Positions 1 to 12,138 are shown, numbered from the stretch's first letter. The stretch is 64,000 nt of DNA from Antilocapra americana (GCA_007570785.1 ML661885.1:15814732-15878731); one strand, 5' to 3'. A program made the numbers and translations. Notes: generated by a model from the letters alone, not told the origin.

Positions 1-164
1 ATTACCTTTCAAAAAGATTTATAAAAAAGATTATACATTTGCCCAAGTAATGCCCATTTCTGCTTTTTTCTTTGTTCATCTTTTTTTATTTTCCTGCTGC
101 CTGAAAGACATTCTTTAAAATTTTTCTTCTAGTGGGGGAGTGTTGAGTAAGGTATTTGCATAGA

Positions 165-953
165 CATTTCTCCAACAATGACATACAAAGAGCCAACAAG
201 CAAAGAGCTATTAAATACCACTAATATCAAAGATGCAAATGAAAACTCTAAGATGACACTTCATCTCTAGCATGATGGCCATTAGCAAGGAGAAGAGGGA
301 GGGAGGGAAAAAGGAAGGGAAGAAAAAATGAGAGAAATAAGCACTGGTGAGGATGTGGGGAACTTGGAGCTCTTGTTTATTATTAGTGAGAATGTGAAAT
401 GGTGCAGCCATTATGGAAAACAGTCATTAAACAGAGAACTACCAAAGGATCCAGCAATTTCACTTTTGGATATATACCCAGAATAACAGAAAGCAGGCAC
501 CCGAACATACACTTGCACCCCCATACTCACTGCAGCATTAGTCACAATAGCCAAAAGATGGAAGCACCCCAAATACCTATTGACAGATGAATGGATGAAC
601 AAAATGTGGTATACACATAGAACAGAGTATTATTCAGGCTTAAAAATGAAATTGTGACATGTGGTATGACATGAATGACATGCTAAGTAAAATAAGCCAG
701 TCACAAAAGAACAAACAGTGTACAATTCCACTTATATGAGATATCTAGAGTAGTCAAATTTATAGACAGTATTTAGAGTAGTCAAATTTATAGACAGAAG
801 TAGAATGGTGGTTGACAGGGGCTGATGGAATTAAGTGTTTTAATGGGTACAGAGTTTCAGTTTGGGAGTATCAAAATTTCTGTAGATAGATAACGGTGAT
901 GGCTGCATAACACTGTTCATGTACTTAACGTCACTATACACTTAAAAATGGTT
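165..953 (+). mobile_element. L1M-type LINE fragment, ORF2 end and 3'UTR
   Basis: The text follows the end of mammalian L1 ORF2 and its 3'UTR in sense orientation: GGTGAGGATGTGG near 345, the segment about interior sites and numbered positions of the last ORF2 codons, then the TTAAAAATGG tail. It is full of stops. A GGGA-rich patch lies at about 290-330. A 28-bp tandem duplication (units 746-773 and 774-797) is present. A Bov-tA SINE splits the element. Subfamily not assigned. Confidence 0.75.
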
Positions 954-1163
954 TTCCCTCGTAGCTCAGTGGTAAAGAATCCACCTGCCAATGTAGGAGA
1001 TGTGGGTTCAATTTCTAGGTTGGGAAAGTCCCCTAGAAAAGGGAATGGTAACCCACTCCAGTATTCTTGCCTGGGAAATCCCATGGACAGAGGAGTCTGG
1101 TGAGCTACAGTCCATGGGGTCACAAGAGAGTCAGATACAACCTAACAACTCTATAACAACAAG
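954..1163 (+). mobile_element. Bov-tA SINE
   Basis: It has a tRNA-like head (GTAGCTCAGTGGTAAAGAATCC), the BovA body with CCACTCCAGTATTCTTGCCTGG, and an ACAACAAG-type tail. Flanks resemble a target-site duplication (TTAAAAATGGTT on the left, TTAAAAATAGTT on the right). It inserted into the L1 3'UTR. The short frame here on the other strand is not a gene. Confidence 0.9.
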
Positions 1164-1240
1164 ATTTAAAAATAGTTAAAATGTTAAGTTCTGTGTTGTA
1201 TACTGAATATTTTATAATAATTAAAAAATTTTAAACAAAA
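1164..1240 (+). mobile_element. L1M 3'UTR remainder
   Basis: Continuation of the L1 3'UTR beyond the SINE: TTAAGTTCTGTGTTGTATACTG and then an A-rich end, as in old L1 tails. Confidence 0.6.
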
Positions 1241-1257
1241 GAGTCACTTCTTTTTCA

Positions 1258-1565
1258 TGTCCTCTGGAATATATTTTCATTGAAGTATAGTTGATTACAA
1301 TGTTCTGTTAGCTTTGAGTGTACAACTAAGTAATTTAGTTATATATAAAAAATCTACACATACATGCATCAGGTTTTCAATTATAGGTTATTACAAGTTA
1401 TAGAATACAGTTCCCTGTGTTATACAGAAGGTCCTTGTTATTTATCTATTTTAAACATAGGAGCATGTGTCTATTAATTGCTAACTCCTAACTCATCCCT
1501 CCCCGACCGTTCCCTTTTGGTAACCATAAATTTGTTTTCCATGTCTGTGAGTCTGTTTTGTAGTA
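1258..1565 (-). mobile_element. L1 fragment, antisense (BovL1-like)
   Basis: Reads as the reverse complement of an L1 3' region: ATAGTTGATTACAATGTTCTG, TTCCCTGTGTTATACAG and GGTAACCATAA, in the order seen in other antisense L1 copies in this window (49388 and 47746). Confidence 0.75.
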
Positions 1566-1667
1566 AGTTCTTTTGTATGACAACTCACTTCTTCTCGAAA
1601 AACATTCTCAGAGGGAACAGAATCCAAAGTTGTCAAGTGTTTTATGGTATGTTTAAAATGTCACTTC

Positions 1668-1693
1668 TCAGAAAAATAAATAAATAAATAAAT
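1668..1693 (+). repeat. A-rich (AAAT)n tail with 13-bp duplications
   Basis: A 26-bp block, TCAG followed by AAAAATAAAT-type repeats, is flanked by exact copies of AAAATGTCACTTC at 1655-1667 and 1694-1706. This is the form of a retroinsertion reduced almost to its tail. The source element cannot be named. Confidence 0.6.
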
Positions 1694-1892
1694 AAAATGT
1701 CACTTCATTCTTTTCTGGCTTGTACATTCCAACAAAAACTCTGTCATCTTCATCTCTATTTCTCTATATATAATGTCTTTTTTCGCCCTCTGACTGATTT
1801 GAAAATTTCCCTTTACTATCACTGATTTTCACTAATTTGAATATTGCTTCTCTTAAATTAGATTCACTGAGCTTTACACATCTATGAAGTTT

Positions 1893-1952
1893 ATACTGGA
1901 CTGGCCAAAAAGTTGGTTTGGATTTTTCCATAATATTTAATGGAAAAGTCAT
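1893..1952. mobile_element. Mariner-like terminal repeat relic
   Basis: ACTGGCCAAAAAGTTGGTTTGG followed by TTTTTCCATAA resembles the terminal inverted repeat of ruminant mariner elements, and a weak reverse copy (TGGAAAAGTC) follows. It contains no transposase. Confidence 0.5.
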
Positions 1953-1989
1953 TATTTGGTCTAATATTTTCCTGTTCCCCTGCCCCTCT

Positions 1990-4900
1990 CCTGAACATCT
2001 AATTAACTTATCTTAGACTTATGATGCTATCCAATAGCTCACAGATGCTCTGTACATTTTTTCCTGTCCTTTCACTCTTTGCTTCATTTTGGTTAGTTGC
2101 TATTCCCTACATATTCCAGCTCACTTACCTTTTCTTCTACAGTGACTGCTATTAATGGCATCAAGTATTTTTTACTTCAGATACTGCACTCTTCATTTCT
2201 AGAATTCCCATTTAAGTCTACTCTCATACCTTTTATTTATATTCTCATCATTTTCCTATTTCCTTCTACCTTCCTGAACATTGACAGCATTATTAATAGC
2301 AACTCTTTTTACAGTTCTGTCTGCAAAATCAATCACCTTTGTCATTTTGGGGTATCTTTCTAGAGATTATTTTTTTTACCCTAGCTATGGGTTATATTCT
2401 CATGCTTCTTTGCAAGCATTTTAATTTTTTAATAGAAATGAAAGCGACATAACATCAAATTAGCCATTTCAAAGTGAAGACGTCAGGGGCATTAGTACAG
2501 CTACAGTGTCCTGCAACCACCACCTCTACCTAGTTTCAAAACGTTTTTATCACACCAAAATAAACTCCATACCCACTAGGCAGTTAGTTCTCTTTTTTCC
2601 TTACCCCCAAGGACCTGGCAACCTCCAACCAGCACTCTGTCTCTATATATTTACTTATTCTAGCTATTTTATGTAAATGGAATCAGATAATATGTGAGTC
2701 TAGTGTTTCACTTCTTTCACGTAGCAAAATGGTTTTGAAGGGCATCACATTATACCGTGTATCAGTATGTCATCTTTTCTTACAGAGGAATAATGTTCTG
2801 TGGTGTGTGTGTACCACAATTTGTTCACCCATTCATCCACCCATTTGGGCTGCTCATACCATCTGGTTATTATAAATAGTGTTAATATGAACACGTGTGT
2901 GCATATATTTGAGTAACTGTTTTCAGTTCTCTGGGGTATATATCTAGAAGGGGAATTGCACGGCAATATTATGTTAGACACTCCAAAGAAATCCCAAACT
3001 GTTTTCTACAGAAAACACACTTCACATCCCCACCAGCAGAGTACAAGTGTTCTGCTTCCTCCACAGCATCACCAACACTTGTCACTGTTGGTCTCCCTGA
3101 TTCCAACCATCCTAGAGAGCAAGAAAGGACGCTCATGGTGGTTTCCACTTGCATTTCCCTAACCACTAATGAGGCTGAGTATTTTTGTTCACGTACATGT
3201 TCACATGCAAATGTCATTTGTACATTTTCTTTGAAGAACTATCTATTCAAGTCCTTTACCCACTTCAGTTGGGTTTCTTTTTATTGTTTAGTTATAAAAA
3301 TTATAGTTCTTATATTTATGTCACTAATCCACTTTGAGTTGATTTTTATATGTGGTGTGAGATAGGGGTGCACGTTTACTCTTTCGCATATATATATCCA
3401 GTTGTCTTAGAACTCTTATTTGTTGATGATATTACTCTTTCCTGCGCTGTGTAGTCTGGGGCAATCTGGTCAAAAATTAGTGGGTCATTTACGTAATAGC
3501 TTATTTCTAGCCTCTCAATTCTATTCCATTGGTCCTCCTTCCTTATGCCAGAACCACACTGTTTTGATTATTGTAGACTTGTAATATGTTTTGAAATGGA
3601 GTATGTATGAGCTGCCCAACTCTGTCCTCTTTCAAGATTGTTTTGGCTATTTGGGCCCACTGCAATACTACAAGAAGTTGAAGATCAGTTTTTCAAGTTC
3701 TGCGAAAAAGGTCGTTGGAATTTTGATAGACCGTATACTAAATATGTACACTGTTTTGCATAGTACTGCAAGGTCTTTCATTGATACTAAGTCTTTCAAA
3801 CAAAAAATATCTTTCCATTTACTTGAGTCTTCTTCAATTTCTTTCAACACTGTTACATAGTTTTCAGAGTACAGGTCTTTCAATTTCTGTATGCTTCTGG
3901 ATGCTGTTATAAATGGAACTGTTTTCTGAATCTCCTTTTTGGATTCTATACTGCTGGTATAGAGAAACAGAACTGTATTTTGTATCATCTTGTACTGCAA
4001 CTTCTTTGAATTTGTTGGCTCTGGTTTTGGGGTTTTCTTGTTTTGTTTTTTTTTCTTTTTTGTATTCATAGACTTTGGGATTTTTTTATATACATGGCAC
4101 ATGTCACCTGCAAATAGAAATGGTTTTACTTCTTCCTTTCAGATTTGGATGTCTTTTATTTCTTTTTCTTGCCTAATTACTCTGGCAATAACTTCCAGTA
4201 CAATGCTGAATAGCAGTGGTAAGAACAGGCACCCTTACCTTGTTCCTGAACATAAGGAGAACTTTTTAGTCTTTCACCATTAAATTGGATGCTACCTGTG
4301 AGTTTTCCATAAATGCCCTTTATCATGTTGAAGAAGTGCCCCTCTATTCCTAGTTTTTGAGTGTTTCTATTATGAACAGGTGTTGAATTTTATCAAGCGT
4401 TTTCTGTATCACATAGCAGGTGATCATGTGTGTGGTGCGGGTTTCCATTGTCTTATTAATGTAGTGGATTATACTGATTGATTTTCCTATGTTGAACCAC
4501 TCTTGCATTCCTGGAGTAAATTCCACTTGGCTATGGTATACAATCCTTTAAATATATCATTGGATTTAGTTTGTTAGCATTTTGTTGAGGACTTTTACAC
4601 CGATATTCATAAGGAATACTGATTTGCAGTTTTTTTCCCCTCGTGGTGCCTTTGTTTTGGCTTTGATATCAGAGTAATACTGGTTTTGAAGAATGAATTA
4701 GGAAGTATTTTCCTTCTCTCCTGTTTTGGAAAAGTCTGAGAAGGACTGGTGTTAATTCTTCTTTAAATGTTTGGTAGAATTCATTAGTGAAGCCATCTGG
4801 TTCTGGATTTTCCTTTGTTTGGGAGGGATTTTAAAAAAAAAACAACTGATTCAATCTGTTTACTTCTAATAGGTCTGTTGAAATCTTCTATTTCTTCTTG

Positions 4901-5385
4901 AGTGTGTTTTGGTAATCTGTGTTTCTAGAAATCTGTCCATTTCATGTAGGTTATCCAATTTGTTGGCATACAACTGTACTATGTGCCATAGTACTCTCTA
5001 ATAATTCTTTTACTTCATTAAGGTCATGGTAATGTCCCCACTTTCATTTCTGATTTTAGTTATATGCATCTTTGCTCTTTTTGTCAGACCAGCTTGTCAG
5101 TTTAGTTGATCTTTGCAAAGAACCAACTTTTAATTTCAGTGATTCTCTATATTGCTTTCCATTCTCTATTTTATCTCCACTTTAATCTTTATTATTTTCT
5201 TTCTTCAGCTAGCTTTGGGTTAATTTACTCTTTTTCTGGTTTTCTTAAAGTGAAAAGTTAGGTTATTTGTTTGAGACTGTCCTTTTTAAATGTAGGTGTT
5301 TACTGCTATAAATTTCCCACTGAGCCCTGCTTTTACTAAATCCCGTAAGTTATAGTATACTGTATTTTTATTTTCATTTGTCTTT
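1990..5385 (-). mobile_element. L1M LINE, antisense, 3'UTR to ORF2
   Basis: A long antisense L1. The 3'UTR comes first (about 1990-2420), followed by reverse-complement ORF2 text such as CCATTTGGGCTGCTCATACC and, near 4480, TTGAACCACTCTTGCATTCC. Stops and frameshifts are frequent, so it is dead. It continues after the BovB insertion at 5386. Confidence 0.8.
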
Positions 5386-6302
5386 GTTGTTCAGGCATTC
5401 AGTCATATCCAACTCTTTGCACACCCATGGACTGCAGCACACCAGACTTCCCTGTCCGTCACTGTCTCCTGCAGTTTGCTCAAACTCATGTCTATTGAGA
5501 CAGTGATGCCATCCAACCATCTCATCCTCTGTTGGCTCTCTTCTCCTCCTGCCCTCAATCTTTCCCAGCATCAGGGTCTTTTCCAATGCGTTGGCTCTTC
5601 ACATCAGGTGGTTAAAGTATTAGAGCTTCAGCACCAGTCCTTCTAATGAATATTCAGGGTTGATTTCCTTCAGGAAATTGATCTGATTTCCTTCGTTCAA
5701 TCTCCCTGTTGTCCAAGGGACTCTCAAGAGTCTTGACAGTTCCACAGTTCAAAAGCATCAATTCTTTAGCACCTCAGCCTTCTTCATGGTCATACTCTCA
5801 CATCCATACATGACTATTGGAAAAACCACAGCTTTGACTATATGGACCTTTGTTGGCAATGGTCCATGATGGTCAATGATGTCACTGATTTTTAATACAC
5901 TGTATAGATTTATCATAGCTTTTCTTCCAAGGAGCAAGTGTCTTTTAATTTCATGGCTACAGTCACTGTCCGCAGTGATTTTGCAGCCAATAAAATAAAG
6001 TCTGTCACTGTTTCCATTTTTCCCCATCTGTTTGCCATGAAGTGATGGGACTGGACACCATGATCCTAGTGTTTTGAATGCTGAGTCTGAAGCCAGGTTT
6101 TTCACTCTCCTCTTTCACCTTCATCAGGAGGCTCTTTAGTGGCTTTTTGCTTTCTGCCATCAGGGTGGTGTTATCTGCATATCTGAGGTTATTGATTGTA
6201 TCTCCTGGCAATCTTGATTCTAGCCTGTGCTTCATCCAGCCCAGCATTTCACATGATGTACTCTGCATATAAGTTAAATGAGCAGGGTGACAATATACAG
6301 CC
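5386..6302 (-). mobile_element. BovB LINE, 5'-truncated, antisense
   Basis: This BovB (RTE-clade) fragment carries the carboxyl half of the reverse-transcriptase polyprotein on the minus strand. A reading frame at 5758-6105 includes segments such as VVFPIVMYGCES, typical of BovB. The downstream TTGTTGTTCAG end, seen in antisense, is the BovB 3' end. It sits inside the L1 with a 13-bp target-site duplication, TTCATTTGTCTTT, at 5373-5385 and 6303-6315. Frameshifts show it is inactive. Confidence 0.92.
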
Positions 6303-6315
6303 TTCATTTGTCTTT

Positions 6316-6690
6316 AATTATTTGCTTATTTACCCTATGATTTCTCCTTTGATCTGTTGGCTGTTTAAGAGTATGCTATTTAATTTCCACATATTTGTGA
6401 CTTTTTTGGTATTCTTTCTGTCATTAATTTCTAGCCTTATTCCACTGTGACCAGAGAAGATACTCTGTATGATTTCACTCTTTCAAAACATACTGAGGTT
6501 TGTTTTGTGACCTAACATATGGCCTATTCCTGGAGAATGTTTTATGTGCACTTGGTAAGAATGTGTATTCTGATGTTGCTGAATGCTTTTTATATGTCCT
6601 TTAGGTCTAATTAGTTTATAGTAATGTTCAAGTCCTCTGTGTCCTTACTGATCTTCTGTCTAAATGTTTTATCCCTTATTTAAAGTGAGG
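6316..6690 (-). mobile_element. L1M LINE continued, antisense ORF2
   Basis: Resumes the L1 interrupted by BovB: GATTTCTCCTTTGATC, then CCACTGTGACCAGAGAAGA and GGCCTATTCCTGGAGAATG, which are reverse-complement ORF2 text. Confidence 0.75.
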
Positions 6691-7340
6691 CAAACAGTTT
6701 AATTTTGGATGACAAACACTGTGAATTTTACATGTTAGGTTCTGGATTATGTGGCATTCCTCTATATAGATTTGGACTTTGTTGTGGTGCACAGTTAAAT
6801 TACTTGGGATCACTTGGAGTCTTCTGAAGACTTTCCAGTACCCTAGGTATTACAAGGTCTTTATAAACTAGACAGTGGAAACACAAACTATTCCCAGCCT
6901 CATGTGAGCTCCAGAAATTCTTTTCTTACAGCTCTCCAGTAGTTCTTTCCCTGACTTTGATTAGGTCCTGTCATGCATCTACAGATCAGAACTGAGCCAA
7001 AGACTCAAGAAGAACCCTCTGCAGCTCTCTAGAATGCATACATGCTTGAGTGCACCCTTAATTATATATTTGCCACTTTCCCCCACAGATCCCTTCTCTC
7101 TGGTACTCTGACCTACAATTCTAACCTCCTAGGCCTTCCCAAATTCTTTGTTTCCTAAACCCAACAAAACTTGGTTCTGTTTTGATTCCTCTTCCTTCTA
7201 CTGCAGCATGCAAACAACCTCTAGGGCTCTGTTATAAACTACTGCAATAGAAGGGCTTACTTCATTTGTTTCTATTCCCTCAGGGATCACAGTCTGTTGC
7301 CACCTGTCATCCAATGTCTAAAACCATTATTCATATATAT
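6690..7340 (-). mobile_element. L1M 3'UTR, antisense, divergent
   Basis: GTTAAATTACTTGGGATCAC, ACAAACTATTCCCAGCC and GGTACTCTGACCTACAATTC are spaced as in the antisense 3'UTR of older L1M elements. A related copy lies at 42835-43440. A (TA)n run at 7334-7349 ends it. Confidence 0.5.
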
Positions 7341-7349
7341 ATATATATA

Positions 7350-7790
7350 AAGAAGGCTCAGTCACACAGTGTAAGCTAACGGCCTCAGTTCCTTGTTAGC
7401 TGTTGGCAGGAGACCTCAATTTCTCACCATGTGGGCCTCTCCAGTGAGCTATTCACAACATGGCGGCTAACCACTCTCAGAGTGAGCAATGCAGCGTGAC
7501 ACAGCGGAGAGAGAAGAAAAACTTCTTTTTTCCTTTTTTGGGGGCCACACTCTGCAGCATGCAAGATCTTAAGTTTCTCACCAGGAACTGAACTTGTACC
7601 CCCTCAGTGGAAGCACACAGTCTTCTGGGCTGCCAGGGAAGTCTTCCACAATGTCTTTTATAACCCATCCTTGGAAACGATCCATCACTTCTACCATATT
7701 CTATTGGCCAGACCTGACAGAGGATTAACCCAAGGGTGGCAGAGATCATTGGGGGCTATCTTGGAAGCTGGCTATCCAAAGGACAAACCC
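7350..7790 (-). mobile_element. MLT1 (ERVL-MaLR) LTR, antisense
   Basis: ACCATGTGGGCCTCTCC, CACAACATGGCGGCT, ACCATATTCTATTGGCC and ATCATTGGGGGCTATCTTGG are the reverse complement of MLT1 LTR landmarks. A CHR-2 SINE splits it. Confidence 0.8.
7522..7648 (-). mobile_element. CHR-2-type tRNA-Glu SINE, antisense
   Basis: TTTTGGGGGCCACACTCTGC, ATGCAAGATCTTAAGTTTC, AGTGGAAGCACACAGTC and GCCAGGGAAGTC read as a reverse-complement CHR-2 SINE inserted in the MLT1 LTR. Confidence 0.85.
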
Positions 7791-8744
7791 TGTTATGCCA
7801 GCATGGCAGAAAGCCAAAATCCTTCTTAAACATTTTAACCTCCCTGTGATTACTACTTTTTTTAATCCCTTAATTGTAAACTGCATCCTACGACTTTAAA
7901 AAGGGATGGGCAGATTGTAGACCCTACTCCAAAGCCAGACTTTGAAGAAAAATAACTAAGAGTAAGTACCAGCAGCTTTTAGGCAAAAAGGACAGTTCTG
8001 GGGCATATGGTAAGAAAGAGGAGAGCACTTGCAGCTGACCCGCCTTGAGAAACATTCAAGTGCTTCACTCCCCGAACAATTACTTCCTCTAATGACCAAC
8101 TTAGACATCTGCCCTCCTTTCTCAACAATCTCCAGAGCAACAATACCAGCCACCGTGATTTTAACAGAAGTAACAGGAATACTAGGACCAATGCTAAGCA
8201 TCTGGCCTTTGTTATCACAATTACTCCTCACAACAGACCTGTGGGATACTATCATTATCCCTTAAACTTTAGACCTTTTGTTTCTTAATGACCAAACCCT
8301 GGCTTTACACTTTACAGTGTGCCTTGATACAACTTTATTCTTCCTACGTAATACCTGGCTCCCTCTTGTTCTATAGGATTCTCGATCTTTCCGGCACTGA
8401 AATTCTATCTTGTCTTCCCAACTCTCCTACTTCACTTGAATCAGGCCTTAAAGCATCCCCTTAGCTTCCATGTTCCCAACAGCAACTACCAAACCTCTTT
8501 AAAAGGAACCGCCACTTTAGACCTGTATTGAATCCCTGCTGCTGGGCTGTACCAATGCTCAGCTGCCTAACGCAGACGTCCCAACCCCTGGGACCTACTG
8601 CCCAGTCAAGTGTTCCTCACCAACTAATCCGAAAACATTTGCCCGATTTTGGTCACTAATTTTCAAGTATCATTTCACAGCACATGCGGCTTCTCAATTT
8701 ATATTTGCTGCAGCTTAATATTCAAATGGTTTCCTTTCCCTCAA
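7790..8744. other. STAU2 intronic DNA, mostly unassigned
   Basis: I see no exon with proper splice sites here. About 8175-8268 resembles antisense MIR (TAAGCATCTGGCCTTTGTTATC, then CTCACAACAGACCTGTGGG). The 99- and 79-codon frames here overlap on one strand and have no recognisable motif. Confidence 0.5.
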
Positions 8745-8957
8745 AGTAAAAGTGTTAGCCACTCAGTCGTGTCCAGCTCTTCCCAACCCCATGGACCATA
8801 GCTTGCCAGGCTCCTCTGTCCACGGACGTCTCCAGGCAAGAACAATGGAGTGTGTTGACATGCCCTTCTCTAGGGGATCTTCCTGACCCACAGATAGAAC
8901 CTGGGTCTCCTGCATTGCAGGCAGATTCTTTACCACCTGAGCCACCAGAAAGCCCTA
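8745..8957 (-). mobile_element. Bov-tA SINE, antisense
   Basis: CACTCAGTCGTGTCCAGCTC through CCTGGGTCTCCTGCATTGC to GAGCCACCAGAAAGCCC is a full Bov-tA read backward, tRNA-like head at the high-coordinate end. Confidence 0.93.
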
Positions 8958-8999
8958 AGGGCTAGTAATCAATCATCAGGAAGAAAGATGGAAACTCTT

Positions 9000-9800
9000 A
9001 GTACAGTATGCTGGAAACACAGGTTACCATTAGTTATTTGTTGAATGAATGAAAAAAAATAAAGAAACTAATGACTAACTTAGAAAATTCTGAAAGGGAT
9101 ATAATCCAAAGAATTTTTACAAATAAAAACATAAAGATGCCAGTGAAAACATATAAGCAATTCACAAAAGCCAAAACACAAAAGAATATAAGCAAATCAC
9201 AGAAATTCAAATTAAAATATCACTTTTTGTCAGACAGATTGATGGAAATAGAAAATGTGTCACAGAAATAAGGAAACAGGCATTCTGATAAACTTCTAAT
9301 AGATATAATTTTGTATTTTGGTATTTTTGCATCAAATATCTTTAAAATCTGCATATTCCTTTGAATAGTATTTCCATTTCTAATAACTAATTGCAAGAAA
9401 ATAATGAACAAAGGAACACAGGTGTATTTAAAAAAATATTCATGGTGGCATTAACTATAATACAAAATCTGTCGAACAATAAGGATTTGATTAAATAAAT
9501 TTTAGTACTTTCAAACTATGGATTAAATCACTTCAGAGTATTATGTATTACATAATCCCAGTTTTTTTAAGTAATACTTATTCACATAAAAACATACCTG
9601 CATAGAAAAAAATTTAGAAGTATACACCCAAAAATGTTAGCAGTGATTATTTCTGTAAAAGAACAATGGAATTTTACTGGTGATTTTTTTTTCCTTTTTA
9701 CATATCTATACCACCTAAATTTTTCTGCGTGAGTTGTATGTGGATAAGAACACACACTTTTAAAAGGTGAAAGTAAAAATGAGAAGAACAATTTAAAGGC
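9000..9800 (+). mobile_element. Ancient L1 3' region
   Basis: GTCGAACAATAAGGATTTGA, the TTTTACTGGTGATTTTT motif and the phrase TACATATCTATACCACCTAA match the style of old L1M 3' ends. The copy is strongly diverged, so family and limits are uncertain. Confidence 0.5.
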
Positions 9801-11009
9801 AGAAGTATCATTATGGCATTAGAACATGGTACATTCCTATGTTGCCTAGTAATAATGTCAGCTAGAGACAATATCAAAAAGGATACCAAGTAACTCAGTA
9901 TTCAATACTCTAGTTTTTAATTAGTTCTAGGAACACATATGGAATAATTTGCTAGTACTAATAAGGCATTTTAAGAAACAAAAGACCTCCCAAATAAAAA
10001 TTTATCTACTGATCCTAAAGATACTACTGAAAATCACACAGTGAAAAATGTAACTGCTGCAAGATGCCAGCTTCAATCGCCTTTTCATGCCTTTTCACAT
10101 TTATCTTGAGAACTCTCTAATGCGAAAGCAGTCACCATAAAAATAGTAAAACATAAAAATCACTTGTAAGTTTAAGAATTCAATGTGACTTTAGGTTTGG
10201 CGAAAGAGGAAGTGTTCTCTATAACTTCTACTATTCCAAATTAGATTAGTTTTCTCTCACAGACTTAAACAGTTTGGGAGGATAAAACTTAATCAATAAC
10301 AAGAGAGGTCCTGAAGCGAGCTGAGAAATACTTACTTGTTAGAAGCAAAGCATGCCTATCTCCCGGCACTGTGGACAACTTCTAGCCAAAGTGCAGGGAA
10401 CTGCTGTGGCCATGCAGAATGTTGCCTAGGTGCTGTCTGCAAAGCCTGGTTCAACATGACCAGCAGCACTGAGGGTTAGTAAATCCTCTTTAGGACTGAT
10501 CTATAAACCATAATTTTCAATGATGTGGTCTGACATACAACAAATGATAATTTCTATCTATCTACGGTAGAATAACTGTACCCATATAATTAATAGCAGG
10601 CATCCATACAATCACTTAGGGCGAACTTCACACCTACAGTGCAGTTTGTAAGCCACATCCCATAAAGCTCCATCAACGCAGCCAGTGGGACTTGACAGCA
10701 ACCCTGAAGGCACAGGAAGCACTAAGCACAGTACATTCCCTTCAGCCTGTGTTAGTAACGTCTTTGAGGAAAGCAGTATTTGCTACACAAGAAAACTGCC
10801 TAATTCAAGGAGAAAACCAAAGATCAACTTTGCATAAGGGAGAGATTCACATTAATGGCATCTGCGTGAAGCAGCACCATCCAATACCAAAACTTACAAC
10901 AGAACTGTGGTTACTGCTGACAAGAATGGAGGTCTCGTTTTAGTGACAACCCTAGCACCATTCATACCCACTAGCCCAGCAAATACAGAAACACCATATA
11001 CAACAAGAA
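9800..11009. other. STAU2 intronic DNA, no certain feature
   Basis: Apparently unique, AT-rich sequence. A minus-strand segment with a strong donor lies at 10336-10468 and is discussed as a possible alternative exon. An 83-codon frame at 10692-10943 has no recognised domain and no splice support. Confidence 0.4.
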
Positions 11010-11460
11010 CTATTCTAAGACCTGGGGATTCAGCAGTAAACTAAGTAACAAGGAAGACAGATGTTAATTAGCATTACCTATTTGAATAGAATTTCGAATG
11101 TCAGAGTGTCATTAAATAAAAGGCAGGGTGTTATGAGAGCAAATCCTAGGTCTGTGAGTCAACTGAACCAAGCACAGGGCAAGAGGCAGGTGGGGAGAGA
11201 GTGAGAAGTCCAGGGAGAGGTAAAGCGGGAACAACCATGCTTAATCTAGGACCTGAAAGAGTCTAGTTTCACTGAAGCATTTAGACTGTTTCCTAGGCAC
11301 ATATTAAGTCTGAGATGCAGAAAGATATCCAAGCTAAAAGATCAAGTTGGTAACTGCTCCCTAAGTCTGGAGCTCAGAAAAGAGGTCTAGACGAGGTATA
11401 GAACTTAGAAGTCATAGACTCAAAAATGGCATGTGAGGCAGAGGAATTGGAGATTTCTTA
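11010..11460. repeat. Ancient interspersed repeat, class not assigned
   Basis: AAGTCTGGAGCTCAGAAAAG, ATTAAGTCTGAGATGC and AGATATCCAAGCTAA closely resemble a mammal-wide old repeat with the phrases 'TCTGGAGCTCAGGAGAGAG' and 'AGATGCCTATTAGACATCCA'. I recall the text but not a secure family name. Confidence 0.45.
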
Positions 11461-12119
11461 GGCAAGGTGAACTGCATGGAGTGGCAATTAGGGGGAAGGT
11501 AATGTATTACTCCCTCAAACCACAAAAAATGTAATTTCTTCTTGCAGTCAAATTAATTACTCCTCTCTTGATTTGCAAATGTGAAATAAAGTAATTTTCT
11601 AAAATTACAGTTATGATACAATGCCCTTTTTTGTTCAGAAAGGGTAAGATTAAATGTATAAAGTTCTTGAAGAAATGCCAAGACCTAAGAAAACTATTTC
11701 TTACAGTGAGTCTAAGGCATTATATGCTATAGTTTATTTAGCCAGAGCACTTCTTTTTAGCCTTCTCCAGCACCCCAGAAAAAGGAATCTTTTTTTAAAG
11801 CACTGATACAACTACTTCACAAGATCTGTCACTAGAAGTGCTTCCACTGACTCCTGAATACACCAAGTCTTGGAGGGATGTGACATCAGAAAGAACTGAC
11901 AAACCTTCTCCTGTTAACACTCAAAATTTTCCAGCGTTCAGGACTATTGTTATAATTCTTACACAACCTGCCCTACAGTCTTCTTAAGACAAATATATAG
12001 TATGTAATTGCTCTATAAAGTGATGGTCAGGTTGTGGTTATAGAAAAGCTGAGTTAAAATGCTCTGCGATTTATGGCCCAAGCACCAGATAAGAATGACA
12101 TGCCTTAACACAAACTCAC

Positions 12120-12137
12120 CTGATTTATCTGAAGCAT
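12120..12137 (-). CDS. STAU2: STAU2 first coding segment (MLQINQ)
   Basis: This is the coding end of the second STAU2 exon. ATG CTT CAG ATA AAT CAG encodes M-L-Q-I-N-Q and runs into a GTGAGT donor in phase 0. From family knowledge, one STAU2 isoform starts MLQINQ and continues directly with MFSVQLSLGEQ, the first double-stranded RNA-binding region. STAU2 binds structured mRNA, moves it in neuronal RNA granules and affects its decay. The start has a purine at -3 (AAC before ATG) but C at +4. The rest of the gene lies below the window. The isoform that starts MANPKEK uses another exon, which I could not find here. Six residues alone are weak evidence; the splice sites, the CpG island upstream and the neighbouring UBE2W end make the assignment good. 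Confidence 0.82.
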
Positions 12138-12138
12138 G

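Noticed and set aside
5758..6307. Minus-strand frames with reverse-transcriptase similarity.
   Set aside because: They are pieces of a 5'-truncated, frameshifted BovB LINE, not host genes or an active element.
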